A stretch of DNA of 13,120 nucleotides from contig DAOWHE010000030.1 of the NCBI GenBank assembly GCA_030641585.1, positions 1-13,120 of the forward strand, in the 5' to 3' direction. Shown here piece after piece: positions 7,477-13,120 of this stretch. This DNA comes from Dehalococcoidales bacterium. GTDB lineage: Bacteria; Chloroflexota; Dehalococcoidia; Dehalococcoidales; ARS1013. The notes beneath the pieces are model-generated. The model saw nothing but the letters and a program-made list of their open reading frames with translations. It was not told the DNA's origin and ran no database searches. The position numbers were made by a program, and so were the translations under genes. Each line of letters opens with the position of its first letter. Positions within the stretch are counted from its first letter, which is position 1.

Positions 7477-8454
7477 TCAGCTGGCTCGGAGCTGGTTGAG
7501 CTTTTCAAATAATTCCTTCTCCTTGGGTGACAGGTTGGTTGGTAGTACCACGCTCACCTTAGCTATCAGGCTGCCCCGGGAGGATTTACCCAGATGGGGC
7601 ATACCCTGTCCTGCCAGGCGAAAGGTCTTTCCATTCTGGGTCTCCGGTGGAATCTTTAGCGCCAGCTTTCCCTTGGGGGTAGGTATCAGAACCTCACCAC
7701 CCAGTACCGCTTTCACCAGTGGCACAGCGGCACTAACATACAAATCATCGCCTCGGCGCTCAAATAACCGATGTGGTTTGACTGATATTATCAGGTAAAG
7801 GTCACCATTGGTGCCGCCATAGCCCGTCTCACCCTTACCGGCAATGCGTACTCGGGACCTGGTCTTAACCCCGGGCGGAATCTTGACCTCAAGCCGCTTT
7901 ACTCGGGGCACCGTCCCCGAACCGTGACATACCGAGCAGGGGATTTTTTGTATCCGTCCGCTACCATGGCAGGTATTACAGGGCTCCTTAACCTCAAGGC
8001 TAAGAATGCGGCTGGTTCCGTGATAGGCCTCTTCCAGTGTTACCTCAAGTGGATGCTCTATATCTCTACCCCGCCTAGGTTGAGCTCGGCTACGGTGCAG
8101 TAGCTCATCAAACAGGCTGCCAAAGTCACTTTCTCCAAAGTGGAATGTGGTACCGCCTTTGGCAAAGTCACTGAAATCAAACCCTTGAAACGGTGTCTGC
8201 CGTCCTCCGGCGGCGGCAAACTGGTCGGCATACTGCCACTGGTCGCCAAACTGGTCATACTTTTTGCGCTTTTCCTTGTCCGATAGAACCTCATAGGCTT
8301 CGTTTATCTCCTTAAACTTGGCCTCGGCTGATTTATCGCCAGGATTAACATCGGGGTGATGCTTTCTAGCCAGCCGGCGGAAAGCCTGTTTTAGCTCCTT
8401 TTCACTGGCATCCCGGCTAACCCCCAGTATGCTATAATAGTCTTTAGCTGCCAT
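7477..8454 (-). CDS. dnaJ: DnaJ-family co-chaperone with a reduced (two-motif) zinc finger
   Basis: This Hsp40 protein would stimulate the DnaK ATPase and deliver clients. The J domain (about 5-69) has the essential HPD at 33-35. A Gly/Phe-rich linker (about 78-113) follows, then the substrate-binding C-terminal domains (about 130-320) with LEVTLEEAYHGTSR and GDLYLIISVKPHRLFERRGDDLY. Only two CxxCxGxG motifs are present (Cys159/Cys162 and Cys173/Cys176) instead of the four in canonical DnaJ, giving one possible zinc centre. At 325 residues it is shorter than classical DnaJ (about 375) and resembles CbpA in length. ATG is preceded by GGGGAG about 7 nt away. It is the first gene of the dnaJ-hspR-clpC operon; dnaK and grpE are not here. 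It may be a second DnaJ rather than the main one. Confidence 0.9.
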   Translation of the reverse strand: MAAKDYYSILGVSRDASEKELKQAFRRLARKHHPDVNPGDKSAEAKFKEINEAYEVLSDKEKRKKYDQFGDQWQYADQFAAAGGRQTPFQGFDFSDFAKGGTTFHFGESDFGSLFDELLHRSRAQPRRGRDIEHPLEVTLEEAYHGTSRILSLEVKEPCNTCHGSGRIQKIPCSVCHGSGTVPRVKRLEVKIPPGVKTRSRVRIAGKGETGYGGTNGDLYLIISVKPHRLFERRGDDLYVSAAVPLVKAVLGGEVLIPTPKGKLALKIPPETQNGKTFRLAGQGMPHLGKSSRGSLIAKVSVVLPTNLSPKEKELFEKLNQLRAS

Positions 8455-8478
8455 TTTTATCTCCCCACACTCACGCGT

Positions 8479-8507
8479 ATTATAATCTACTTCAGGTTAT
8501 TTGTCAA
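8479..8507 (-). promoter_or_regulatory. Consensus sigma70-type promoter for dnaJ-hspR-clpC
   Basis: On the minus strand, TTGACA (8502-8507), a 17-nt spacer and TATAAT (8479-8484) match the consensus at every position. Transcription would begin near 8472, leaving about 18 nt before ATG. AT-rich DNA upstream (8508-8540), including the 10-bp palindrome TCTTATAAGA at 8511-8520, could act as an UP element or operator. So strong a housekeeping promoter implies control by repression, presumably by HspR. No HAIR (CTTGAGT-N7-ACTCAAG) or CIRCE repeat was found; only isolated half-site-like TTGAGT (8556-8561) and GTGAGT (minus strand, just after the -10) are seen. Confidence 0.85.
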
Positions 8508-8592
8508 TGCTCTTATAAGAATATTAATAAATTATTGTGAACTTACTGAACCGAGTTGAGTAGAGACGAGATAGCTTTAAGGGATGGTTACT

Positions 8593-8618
8593 CCTTGAAA
8601 AGTATACCCCTTTTCAGG
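8593..8618. repeat. Imperfect inverted repeat between the divergent dnaJ and pyrG promoters
   Basis: GAAAAG (8597-8602) and CTTTTC (8610-8615) pair around TATACCC, and CCT (8593-8595) with AGG (8616-8618) extends the stem past one bulged T. No T tract follows on either strand. It lies in the 350-nt gap 8455-8804, which otherwise holds the two divergent promoters and the pyrG leader and no credible gene. It may be an operator shared by both directions. Confidence 0.4.
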
Positions 8619-8657
8619 TCACGGGGAAGGGAATTAAAGCGGCGTAAAGGTAAAGAC

Positions 8658-8687
8658 TTGACAACTAAACCGTTACCTGATTATAAT
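8658..8687 (+). promoter_or_regulatory. Consensus sigma70-type promoter for pyrG
   Basis: TTGACA (8658-8663), an 18-nt spacer and TATAAT (8682-8687) match the consensus hexamers exactly. The transcript would start near A8693-A8694 and have a leader of about 110 nt. The predicted 5' end is A-rich followed by CCCG, not the GGGC start that Bacillus pyrG uses for reiterative-transcription attenuation. Confidence 0.85.
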
Positions 8688-8717
8688 AAAGAAAACCCGT
8701 TTCCCCCTATCCGAGCC

Positions 8718-8759
8718 GCTAAAAGCTGGCAAGAGTTTGTTCTTAGCTTTTTGCTTTTT
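8718..8759 (+). terminator. Terminator-like hairpin in the pyrG leader (possible attenuator)
   Basis: AAAAGCT (8721-8727) pairs with AGCTTTT (8745-8751). An inner AAGA/TCTT stem (8731-8734/8741-8744) sits beyond a GGC bulge. GC/GC (8718-8719/8753-8754) extends the base past a T-T mismatch. TTTTT (8755-8759) follows directly. It lies between the promoter and pyrG, so it would stop transcription before the gene unless bypassed. GAGCC (8713-8717) can pair with GGCTC (8774-8778) around it. Confidence 0.55.
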
Positions 8760-8804
8760 CCAAGATAACCAAAGGCTCCGAGTGTTCTAGAGTTTGGCTT
8801 CTCT

Positions 8805-10451
8805 ATGGCAAAGTACATATTTGTTACCGGTGGTGTTGTTAGTTCGGTCGGCAAAGGTATAACTGTCGCCTCCATAGGTGCCATCCTTAATAGCCGTAAG
8901 CTCAGTGTCTCGGCTCAGAAGCTGGACCCCTATCTCAACGTTGACCCTGGAACAATGTCGCCCTATCAGCATGGTGAAGTATTTGTCACCCAGGATGGTG
9001 CCGAGACCGACCTTGATCTGGGCAACTATGAACGTTTCATTGATGTCGAGCTTACTGCTAACTCCAATGTTACCACAGGCCAGATTTACAGTGCCGTTAT
9101 TGCCAAGGAGAGGCGGGGCGATTTCCTCGGCGGCACCATTCAGGTTGTGCCCCATGTGACCACTGAGATTAAGGAGCGGTTCAAGAAGCTAGCCCAGAAA
9201 TCTCAGGCTGATGTCGTTATTATAGAGGTAGGTGGCACAGTAGGTGATATTGAAGGACAGCCCTTTCTGGAAGCCATAAGACAGATGAGGAAGGATGTTG
9301 GCCGGGATAGCGTACTCTATATCCATGTTACCCTGCTACCTTATATTAACTCCACTCAGGAGCTAAAGACCAAGCCTACCCAGCACAGTGTTAACGAGCT
9401 CAGGCGCATTGGTATCCAGCCTGATATTGTTATATGCCGCAGTGACTACCCGGTATCGGATGGGATAAGGGACAAAATATCTCTCTTCTGTGATGTCCAG
9501 CGGGAAGCGGTCATCCCCCTGCCCACAGTCTCTACCATATATGAGGTGCCACTTATCCTGGAAGAGGCAGGATTGGGGCAACTGGTGGTAGATAAGCTTG
9601 GTCTTAAAGAAAGCCAGATGGACTTAAGCCAGTGGCGGGAGATGGTGAGATGCCTCAAAGAGCTGCGTGAGCCGGTTAATATTGCCCTGGTCGGCAAATA
9701 CGTGGAGCTACAGGACGCCTACTATTCGGTTCGTGAGGCACTGTGCCATGCCGGCCTGTATCATAATAGAGCTATTGAGCTCAATTGGGTTCACTCAGAA
9801 GACCTGGAAAAGGACGGGGCTGAGGCTCTGCTGCGGCAAGCTCAGGGTATCGTAGTCCCTGGCGGTTTTGGCATTAGAGGAATAGAAGGCATGATAAAAG
9901 CGGCTACTTATGCCCGGGAAAATAAGATTCCCTACCTGGGGCTGTGCCTGGGGATGCATGTCATGGTAATTGAGTTTGCCCGCCATGTGCTGGGCTCTCT
10001 CAAACCAAACTCCACTGAGTTTGATGCTACCACTCCCTACCCGGTTATTGACCTCCTCCCGGAACAGAGGGTAGTAGAAGACAAGGGAGGCACCATGCGC
10101 CTGGGGAATTATCCCTGTCAGTTGGTTGCCGGCAGCCGGGCTGCCAGTGCCTATGGGAATGGACAGAGCCTGGTTAACGAGCGTCATAGACACCGCTTTG
10201 AATTTAATAATGACTATCGGGCACTACTTGAGGAAGCCGGGGTGGCCTATAGTGGATTATCACCTGACGGCAGACTGGTAGAAATCTGCGAGCTAACTGA
10301 CCACGCATGGATGGTCGGCTGCCAGTTCCACCCTGAATTTGGCTCTCGCCCTGGCCGTCCCCATCCCCTGTTCCGTGATTTTATCGGTGCCGCCAAGGAT
10401 ATCTTGCGCGAAGGTGCCCAACCCGCACTACCCTTGCGCTCTGGTCTATGA
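8805..10451 (+). CDS. pyrG: PyrG, CTP synthase
   Basis: CTP synthase aminates UTP to CTP using ATP and glutamine. The 548 residues match the family in length. The synthase half has FVTGGVVSSVGKGI (6-19), QKLDPYLNVDPGTMSPYQHG (38-57), EVFVTQDGAETDLDLGNYER (58-77) and EVGGTVGDIEG (141-151). The glutaminase half (about 290-540) has the oxyanion segment PGGFGIRG (352-359), nucleophile Cys381 in GLCLGMH, and QFHPEF with His509 and Glu511 completing the triad. The residue after GM is His385, where Gln is normal in CLGMQ. ATG at 8805 is right for the family, but the ribosome site is poor. The A of ATG also lies in a small TAGAG/CTCTA hairpin (8788-8805). Upstream are a consensus promoter and a terminator-like hairpin; a transaldolase gene follows 83 nt later. 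Confidence 0.97.
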   Translation: MAKYIFVTGGVVSSVGKGITVASIGAILNSRKLSVSAQKLDPYLNVDPGTMSPYQHGEVFVTQDGAETDLDLGNYERFIDVELTANSNVTTGQIYSAVIAKERRGDFLGGTIQVVPHVTTEIKERFKKLAQKSQADVVIIEVGGTVGDIEGQPFLEAIRQMRKDVGRDSVLYIHVTLLPYINSTQELKTKPTQHSVNELRRIGIQPDIVICRSDYPVSDGIRDKISLFCDVQREAVIPLPTVSTIYEVPLILEEAGLGQLVVDKLGLKESQMDLSQWREMVRCLKELREPVNIALVGKYVELQDAYYSVREALCHAGLYHNRAIELNWVHSEDLEKDGAEALLRQAQGIVVPGGFGIRGIEGMIKAATYARENKIPYLGLCLGMHVMVIEFARHVLGSLKPNSTEFDATTPYPVIDLLPEQRVVEDKGGTMRLGNYPCQLVAGSRAASAYGNGQSLVNERHRHRFEFNNDYRALLEEAGVAYSGLSPDGRLVEICELTDHAWMVGCQFHPEFGSRPGRPHPLFRDFIGAAKDILREGAQPALPLRSGL

Positions 10452-10534
10452 TAAGATGCCTTTTTTACAGGGGTAAATCAAATAAAATCATCGCTGCCGC
10501 CGACTGGCAGTAGTTTTAGATATAGGAGTCCTTA

Positions 10535-11191
10535 GTGCGTATCTTCTTGGACACAGCCAATATTAGTCAAATCAGGCAGGGCGTAAAACTGGGCGTCATA
10601 AGCGGGGTTACCACCAACCCCAGCCTGGTATCTAAGGAGGGACTTAAAGATTATAAGGCCATCGTCAAAGAAATCTGCTCTCTCGTTCCCGGGCCTGTTT
10701 CGGCTGAGGTGGTGGTCAATGAGACGGAGGCTATGCTAAAGCAGGCACGGGAGATTGCCACCTGGGCAGCCAATGTAGTCGTCAAAATCCCGTCTACTAC
10801 CCAAGGGTTAGAGGTGATATCGGTTCTGGCTAAGGAGAATATAAAGGTAAACATGACCCTGTGCTTTACACTCAACCAGGCTATCCTAGGCGCCCTAGCT
10901 GGTGCTGCTTATGTTAGCCCTTTTGTTGGCCGGCTGGATGACATCAGTCATGATGGCATGGCACTGGTCAAAGATATTGTTGATGTCTTTAAAAATTACA
11001 AATTAAAAACCGAGGTGCTGGCGGCCAGTATCCGTCACCCGCAGCACTGTGTGGCGGCGGCTAAAGCCGGGGCTCATATTGCCACTGTTCCCTACCAGGT
11101 GCTAATGCAGATGATGCAACACCCGCTAACCGATGCCGGCATTGCTCGCTTCCTTGCCGACTGGCAGAGGGTTCAACGGCAACAGCGGTAG
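10535..11191 (+). CDS. tal: Transaldolase of the small TalC/FSA-like family
   Basis: Enzymes of this family transfer the dihydroxyacetone unit between sugar phosphates in the pentose phosphate pathway, or cleave fructose 6-phosphate. The 218 residues form the compact TalC/FSA barrel: FLDTAN (4-9), GVTTNPSL (24-31), Schiff-base Lys84 in VVVKIP, NMTLCFTLNQA (106-116), YVSPFVGRLDDI (126-137) and VLAASIRHP (161-169). By remembered alignment, Glu58 and Phe130 occupy the positions that are Gln59 and Tyr131 in E. coli fructose-6-phosphate aldolase. Glu and Phe are the transaldolase pair, so I call transaldolase rather than aldolase. GTG is the start, with AGGAG 6 nt upstream. The 83-nt gap after pyrG has only a weak CTGCC/GGCAG hairpin (10494-10510), so read-through from pyrG is plausible. 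Confidence 0.9.
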   Translation: MRIFLDTANISQIRQGVKLGVISGVTTNPSLVSKEGLKDYKAIVKEICSLVPGPVSAEVVVNETEAMLKQAREIATWAANVVVKIPSTTQGLEVISVLAKENIKVNMTLCFTLNQAILGALAGAAYVSPFVGRLDDISHDGMALVKDIVDVFKNYKLKTEVLAASIRHPQHCVAAAKAGAHIATVPYQVLMQMMQHPLTDAGIARFLADWQRVQRQQR

Positions 11192-11253
11192 CCAAGCGGC
11201 AGGGTGTTAAGAGACGCTTCTCTTTAAATCAAGGACAGGGGGTAAAGCGGGTC

Positions 11254-11279
11254 CCCGGGAAAATCGAAGATTTTCTGGG
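11254..11279 (+). promoter_or_regulatory. Stable hairpin in the rho leader
   Basis: GAAAATC (11259-11265) pairs perfectly with GATTTTC (11269-11275) across a GAA triloop. A G-T wobble (11258/11276) and CCC/GGG (11254-11256/11277-11279), past a bulged G, extend the stem to about 11 bp. No T tract follows, so it is not a terminator; it ends 24 nt before the rho ATG. GGGG at 11238-11242 could pair with CCCC at 11253-11256 instead, giving an alternative fold. A weaker AAGAGA/TCTCTT hairpin (11209-11224) follows the transaldolase gene. Confidence 0.45.
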
Positions 11280-11303
11280 TGCTTAAAAAGAGCGAGGTAA
11301 ACT

Positions 11304-12566
11304 ATGGATATATCTCAATTGGAAGGTAAAAACAGAGAAGAGCTAATTGAGCTGGCTAAAGAAAACGGGCTGGCCAATTATTCTAACCTTAAGAAACAGG
11401 ATATTGTTATGCGCCTGCTTCAGGCACATACTGAGCAGCAGGGCTATACCTTTGGTGGCGGCATCCTGGATATTATGGGTGATGGTTTTGGCTTCCTCCG
11501 ACAGGGTACCCTTCTGCCCAGCTCTGCTGATGTCTATGTCTCCCAGTCTCAGATTCGCCGCTTTGGTCTGCGCATTGGCGATGTAGTTGTCGGTCAGGTT
11601 AGACCGGCCAAGGCGGGGGAGAAATACTACAGCCTGGTCCGGGTCGAGGCTATTAACGATGCCAACCCTGAGATGGCTAAACGCCGACCCACTTTCGGTT
11701 CGCTAACACCCACCTATCCTGACCAACTAATAAATCTGGAAACAACGCCTAAAAACCTATCCACCCGGCTGATAAACCTCATCGCTCCCATCGGTAGAGG
11801 ACAGCGGGGGTTAATCGTCTCACCACCCAAAGCGGGCAAGACAATACTCTTAAAATCAATAGCCAATGCTGTGACTACTAACTACAGTGATATTCACCTG
11901 ATGGTGTGCCTCATTGGCGAGCGCCCGGAGGAGGTTACTGACATGAGGCGTTCGGTTGATGGTGAGGTGATAGGTGCCACCTTTGATGAGCCGGTGGAGA
12001 ATCAGACCCGTGTTGCCGAGCTGGCACTGGAAAAGGCCAAGCGAATGGTAGAAGGCGGCAGGGATGTGGTTATCCTCCTTGACGGTATTACCCGGCTCAC
12101 CCGGGCATATAACCTGGCGATGCCTTCCAGCGGCCGCACCCTGTCCGGCGGTATTGACCCCGCCGCTCTGCACCCGGCCAAGCGCTTTATTGGCGCCGCC
12201 CGCAATATGGATGAGGGTGGTAGCCTGACTATCATCGCTACCTGTCTCGTTGATACCGGCAGCCGTATGGATGAGCTTATCTATGAGGAGTTCAAGGGGA
12301 CGGGCAATATGGAGCTCCACCTTGACCGGCGTCTGGCTGAGCGCCGCATTTTCCCGGCAATAAATATCCAGCGCAGTAGCACCCGGCGGGAGGAGCTACT
12401 TTTGAATGGAGATACCTTAAGACAGATACAGCTGCTGCGGCGCATGGTAGCTATGATTGGCTCTGATTCTAATAATATCACCGAGGTTACGCAGCGGGTC
12501 ATAGAGCGCCTGGCCAAGACAAAAACCAATGCCGAGTTTCTGGCTGGTCTGGGCAAGGAGTCATAG
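11304..12566 (+). CDS. rho: Rho, transcription termination factor
   Basis: Rho is a hexameric RNA helicase that ends transcription of untranslated RNA. The 420 residues begin with the Rho_N helical domain (about 3-42) and the RNA-binding cold-shock-like domain (about 48-115, with GDGFGFLR). They continue into the RecA-type ATPase with Walker A PPKAGKT (174-180), LIGERPEEV (203-211) and Walker B VVILLD (255-260). The Q-loop region SGGIDPAALHPAKRFIGAAR (281-300) and the R-loop region GTGNMELHLDRRLAERRIFP (332-351) complete it. It is close in length to E. coli Rho (419) with no large insertion, unlike some actinobacterial forms. ATG follows GAGG. The leader has a strong hairpin, and Rho commonly limits its own synthesis by attenuation, but that is only inferred here. 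No intrinsic terminator is visible after the stop codon. Confidence 0.97.
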   Translation: MDISQLEGKNREELIELAKENGLANYSNLKKQDIVMRLLQAHTEQQGYTFGGGILDIMGDGFGFLRQGTLLPSSADVYVSQSQIRRFGLRIGDVVVGQVRPAKAGEKYYSLVRVEAINDANPEMAKRRPTFGSLTPTYPDQLINLETTPKNLSTRLINLIAPIGRGQRGLIVSPPKAGKTILLKSIANAVTTNYSDIHLMVCLIGERPEEVTDMRRSVDGEVIGATFDEPVENQTRVAELALEKAKRMVEGGRDVVILLDGITRLTRAYNLAMPSSGRTLSGGIDPAALHPAKRFIGAARNMDEGGSLTIIATCLVDTGSRMDELIYEEFKGTGNMELHLDRRLAERRIFPAINIQRSSTRREELLLNGDTLRQIQLLRRMVAMIGSDSNNITEVTQRVIERLAKTKTNAEFLAGLGKES

Positions 12567-12664
12567 CCGAAAAGCACCGTCCCAAAGCAATGACCACATA
12601 TTTAATTATGCGTTATATCATGTAAACTTAAAAGCCATAATAGTTATGTTATACTAATAAGCTA
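12567..12664 (+). other. Intergenic segment after rho
   Basis: This AT-rich stretch shows no open reading frame with a ribosome site, no tRNA and no clear terminator. A lone TATACT at 12650-12655 lacks a good -35. The 31-type ribosomal protein gene often found near rho is not here. Confidence 0.5.
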
Positions 12665-12692
12665 TTGACAAATGGTAATTTTGTGCTATATT
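12665..12692 (+). promoter_or_regulatory. Promoter for the leader ORF and exported protein
   Basis: TTGACA (12665-12670), a 16-nt spacer and TATATT (12687-12692) give a perfect -35 and a five-of-six -10. Transcription would start near 12699, so the mRNA begins almost exactly at the hairpin 12701-12719 and has a leader of about 200 nt. Confidence 0.75.
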
Positions 12693-12700
12693 TAAGTTAA

Positions 12701-12719
12701 GTGCCATTTGAAAAGGCAC
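12701..12719 (+). promoter_or_regulatory. 5'-terminal hairpin of the leader transcript
   Basis: GTGCC (12701-12705) pairs with GGCAC (12715-12719) across ATTTGAAAA. Lying at the predicted 5' end of the RNA, it could protect the message from 5'-end-dependent decay. No T tract follows. Confidence 0.5.
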
Positions 12720-12749
12720 GGTATTATATTAGTTAAGGGAGGTGATGCG

Positions 12750-12803
12750 ATGGCAAGAGCCCGAAGAGGGCAAGTAATAATGGCTAAACAGTGGAAACAC
12801 TAG
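12750..12803 (+). CDS. 17-residue leader ORF
   Basis: The peptide reads MARARRGQVIMAKQWKH, basic and with no recognised family. The case for translation is the ribosome site. GGGAGGTGAT at 12737-12746 is complementary to the 16S 3' end over almost ten bases, and its GGAGG core is 7 nt from ATG. It is stronger than the site of the downstream exported protein. There is no run of one amino acid as in classical attenuator peptides. A GCCC/GGGC hairpin (12759-12771) lies inside it. Its last two sense codons, AAA CAC, are also one strand of a leader RNA stem, so a ribosome stopping at TAG would mask that stem. It may be a regulatory leader peptide or a real small protein. Confidence 0.5.
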   Translation: MARARRGQVIMAKQWKH

Positions 12804-12865
12804 AAGTTACCTTGTCTCCATAAAATAAAGAAGGGGTGTAAGGTAACACCTGTGTTTGTGGAGAC
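12795..12865 (+). promoter_or_regulatory. Leader RNA with crossing stems (predicted pseudoknot or switch)
   Basis: Four complementary pairs overlap. D is AAACAC (12795-12800) with GTGTTT (12852-12857). A is GTTACCTT (12806-12813) with AAGGTAAC (12840-12847). B is GTCTCCA (12814-12820) with TGGAGAC (12859-12865). C is GGTGT (12835-12839) with ACACC (12846-12850). A and B are adjacent on the 5' side but their partners occur in the order A' then B', so both can form only as a pseudoknot. D nests around A. C competes with A by using part of A'; if C forms, its loop AAGGTA can still pair with TACCTT of A inside the B-closed domain. No U-rich terminator follows and the downstream ribosome site (12887-12890) is outside the structure, so control of RNA stability or ribosome traffic is more likely than simple occlusion. 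I cannot match it to a known riboswitch. Confidence 0.6.
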
Positions 12866-12902
12866 ATATATAAATAACTAACAAAAGGAGAATTTTAGGT
12901 CG

Positions 12903-13120
12903 ATGAAGAAGAAAATTTCTAAAATACTAGGTGTGGTGCTGACACTGGCGCTGCTTTCCAGCATGGCTTTAGTGGCGGTTCCGGTATCGGCAGCCATCGG
13001 CGCCAATAAGTTTGGCCCGGCTGGTCTGCCGGCTCGGCTGTCCGGTGCACCGGGTTTCGCTTCACTGGACCGACCATTGGAAACTGGCCTGGCGCCGGGA
13101 TCCGACCCTGAGCTGGGGAC
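12903..13120 (+). CDS. N-terminus of a secreted or surface protein (runs off right edge)
   Basis: The 72 visible codons start with a clear Sec signal peptide: basic MKKKISK, a hydrophobic core (about 8-25), and a VPVSA-A cleavage site after residue 30. The mature start is rich in Gly, Pro, Ala and Leu (GANKFGPAGLPARLSGAPGF) and contains no recognised domain. There is no lipobox cysteine near the cleavage point, so a lipoprotein is unlikely. AAAAGGAG (12883-12890) is 12 nt from ATG, rather far, and no nearer in-frame start exists. The long structured leader and good promoter are of the kind seen on highly expressed surface-layer genes, but the identity cannot be decided from this fragment. Confidence 0.75.
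   Translation, partial: MKKKISKILGVVLTLALLSSMALVAVPVSAAIGANKFGPAGLPARLSGAPGFASLDRPLETGLAPGSDPELG

Noticed and set aside
8541..8568. TTGAGT near 8556 as part of an HspR HAIR operator
   Set aside because: No matching ACTCAA half lies 7 nt away in either direction, so only an isolated half-site is present.
8688..8700. Bacillus-type reiterative-transcription control of pyrG
   Set aside because: The predicted start region lacks the GGGC sequence needed for G addition.
8556..8768. A 70-codon plus-strand open frame between dnaJ and pyrG
   Set aside because: It starts at TTG with no ribosome site, runs through the pyrG consensus promoter and the terminator-like hairpin, and its translation resembles no protein.
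10535..11191. Fructose-6-phosphate aldolase instead of transaldolase
   Set aside because: Glu58 and Phe130 match the transaldolase pair; the aldolase uses Gln and Tyr there. The assignment still rests on a remembered alignment.

Overview
This window looks like the chromosome of a mid-GC bacterium. My best guess is a Dehalococcoidia-type member of the Chloroflexota. Pointers are the dnaJ-like/hspR/clpC cluster divergent from pyrG-transaldolase-rho, and the style of the secreted protein that starts at the right edge. This placement is recall of gene order and protein style, not a database search. No mobile element, CRISPR array, tRNA or rRNA is visible. Most genes are housekeeping; the less explained material is in the leaders and in a small membrane-associated operon.

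Region 1 (1-2480, minus strand) is purine biosynthesis. purF, behind a good sigma70-type promoter, is followed by a 69-codon two-helix membrane protein and then purM, which runs off the left edge. purM appears to start at an ATT codon behind a perfect Shine-Dalgarno sequence.

Region 2 (2479-4497, minus strand) is a tight three-gene set: a DedA/VTT-like membrane protein, a membrane-anchored SAM-dependent methyltransferase and an alpha/beta-hydrolase-like protein. A joint role at the membrane is likely but the substrate is unknown.

Region 3 (4688-8454, minus strand) is protein quality control. A DnaJ-family co-chaperone with half the usual zinc finger, the MerR-type heat-shock repressor HspR and the unfoldase ClpC are read from one consensus promoter at 8479-8507. 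HspR is expected to control its own operon, but no clear HAIR operator was found.

Region 4 (8658-12566, plus strand) holds pyrG, a transaldolase and rho. pyrG has a consensus promoter and a terminator-like hairpin between promoter and start codon, suggesting attenuation. Its glutaminase site reads CLGMH where CLGMQ is normal.

Region 5 (12567-13120, plus strand) has a new promoter, a 17-codon open reading frame with a near-perfect ribosome binding site, a leader RNA with crossing complementary segments (a predicted pseudoknot and possible switch), and the start of a secreted or surface protein. This leader is the strongest candidate for something undescribed.
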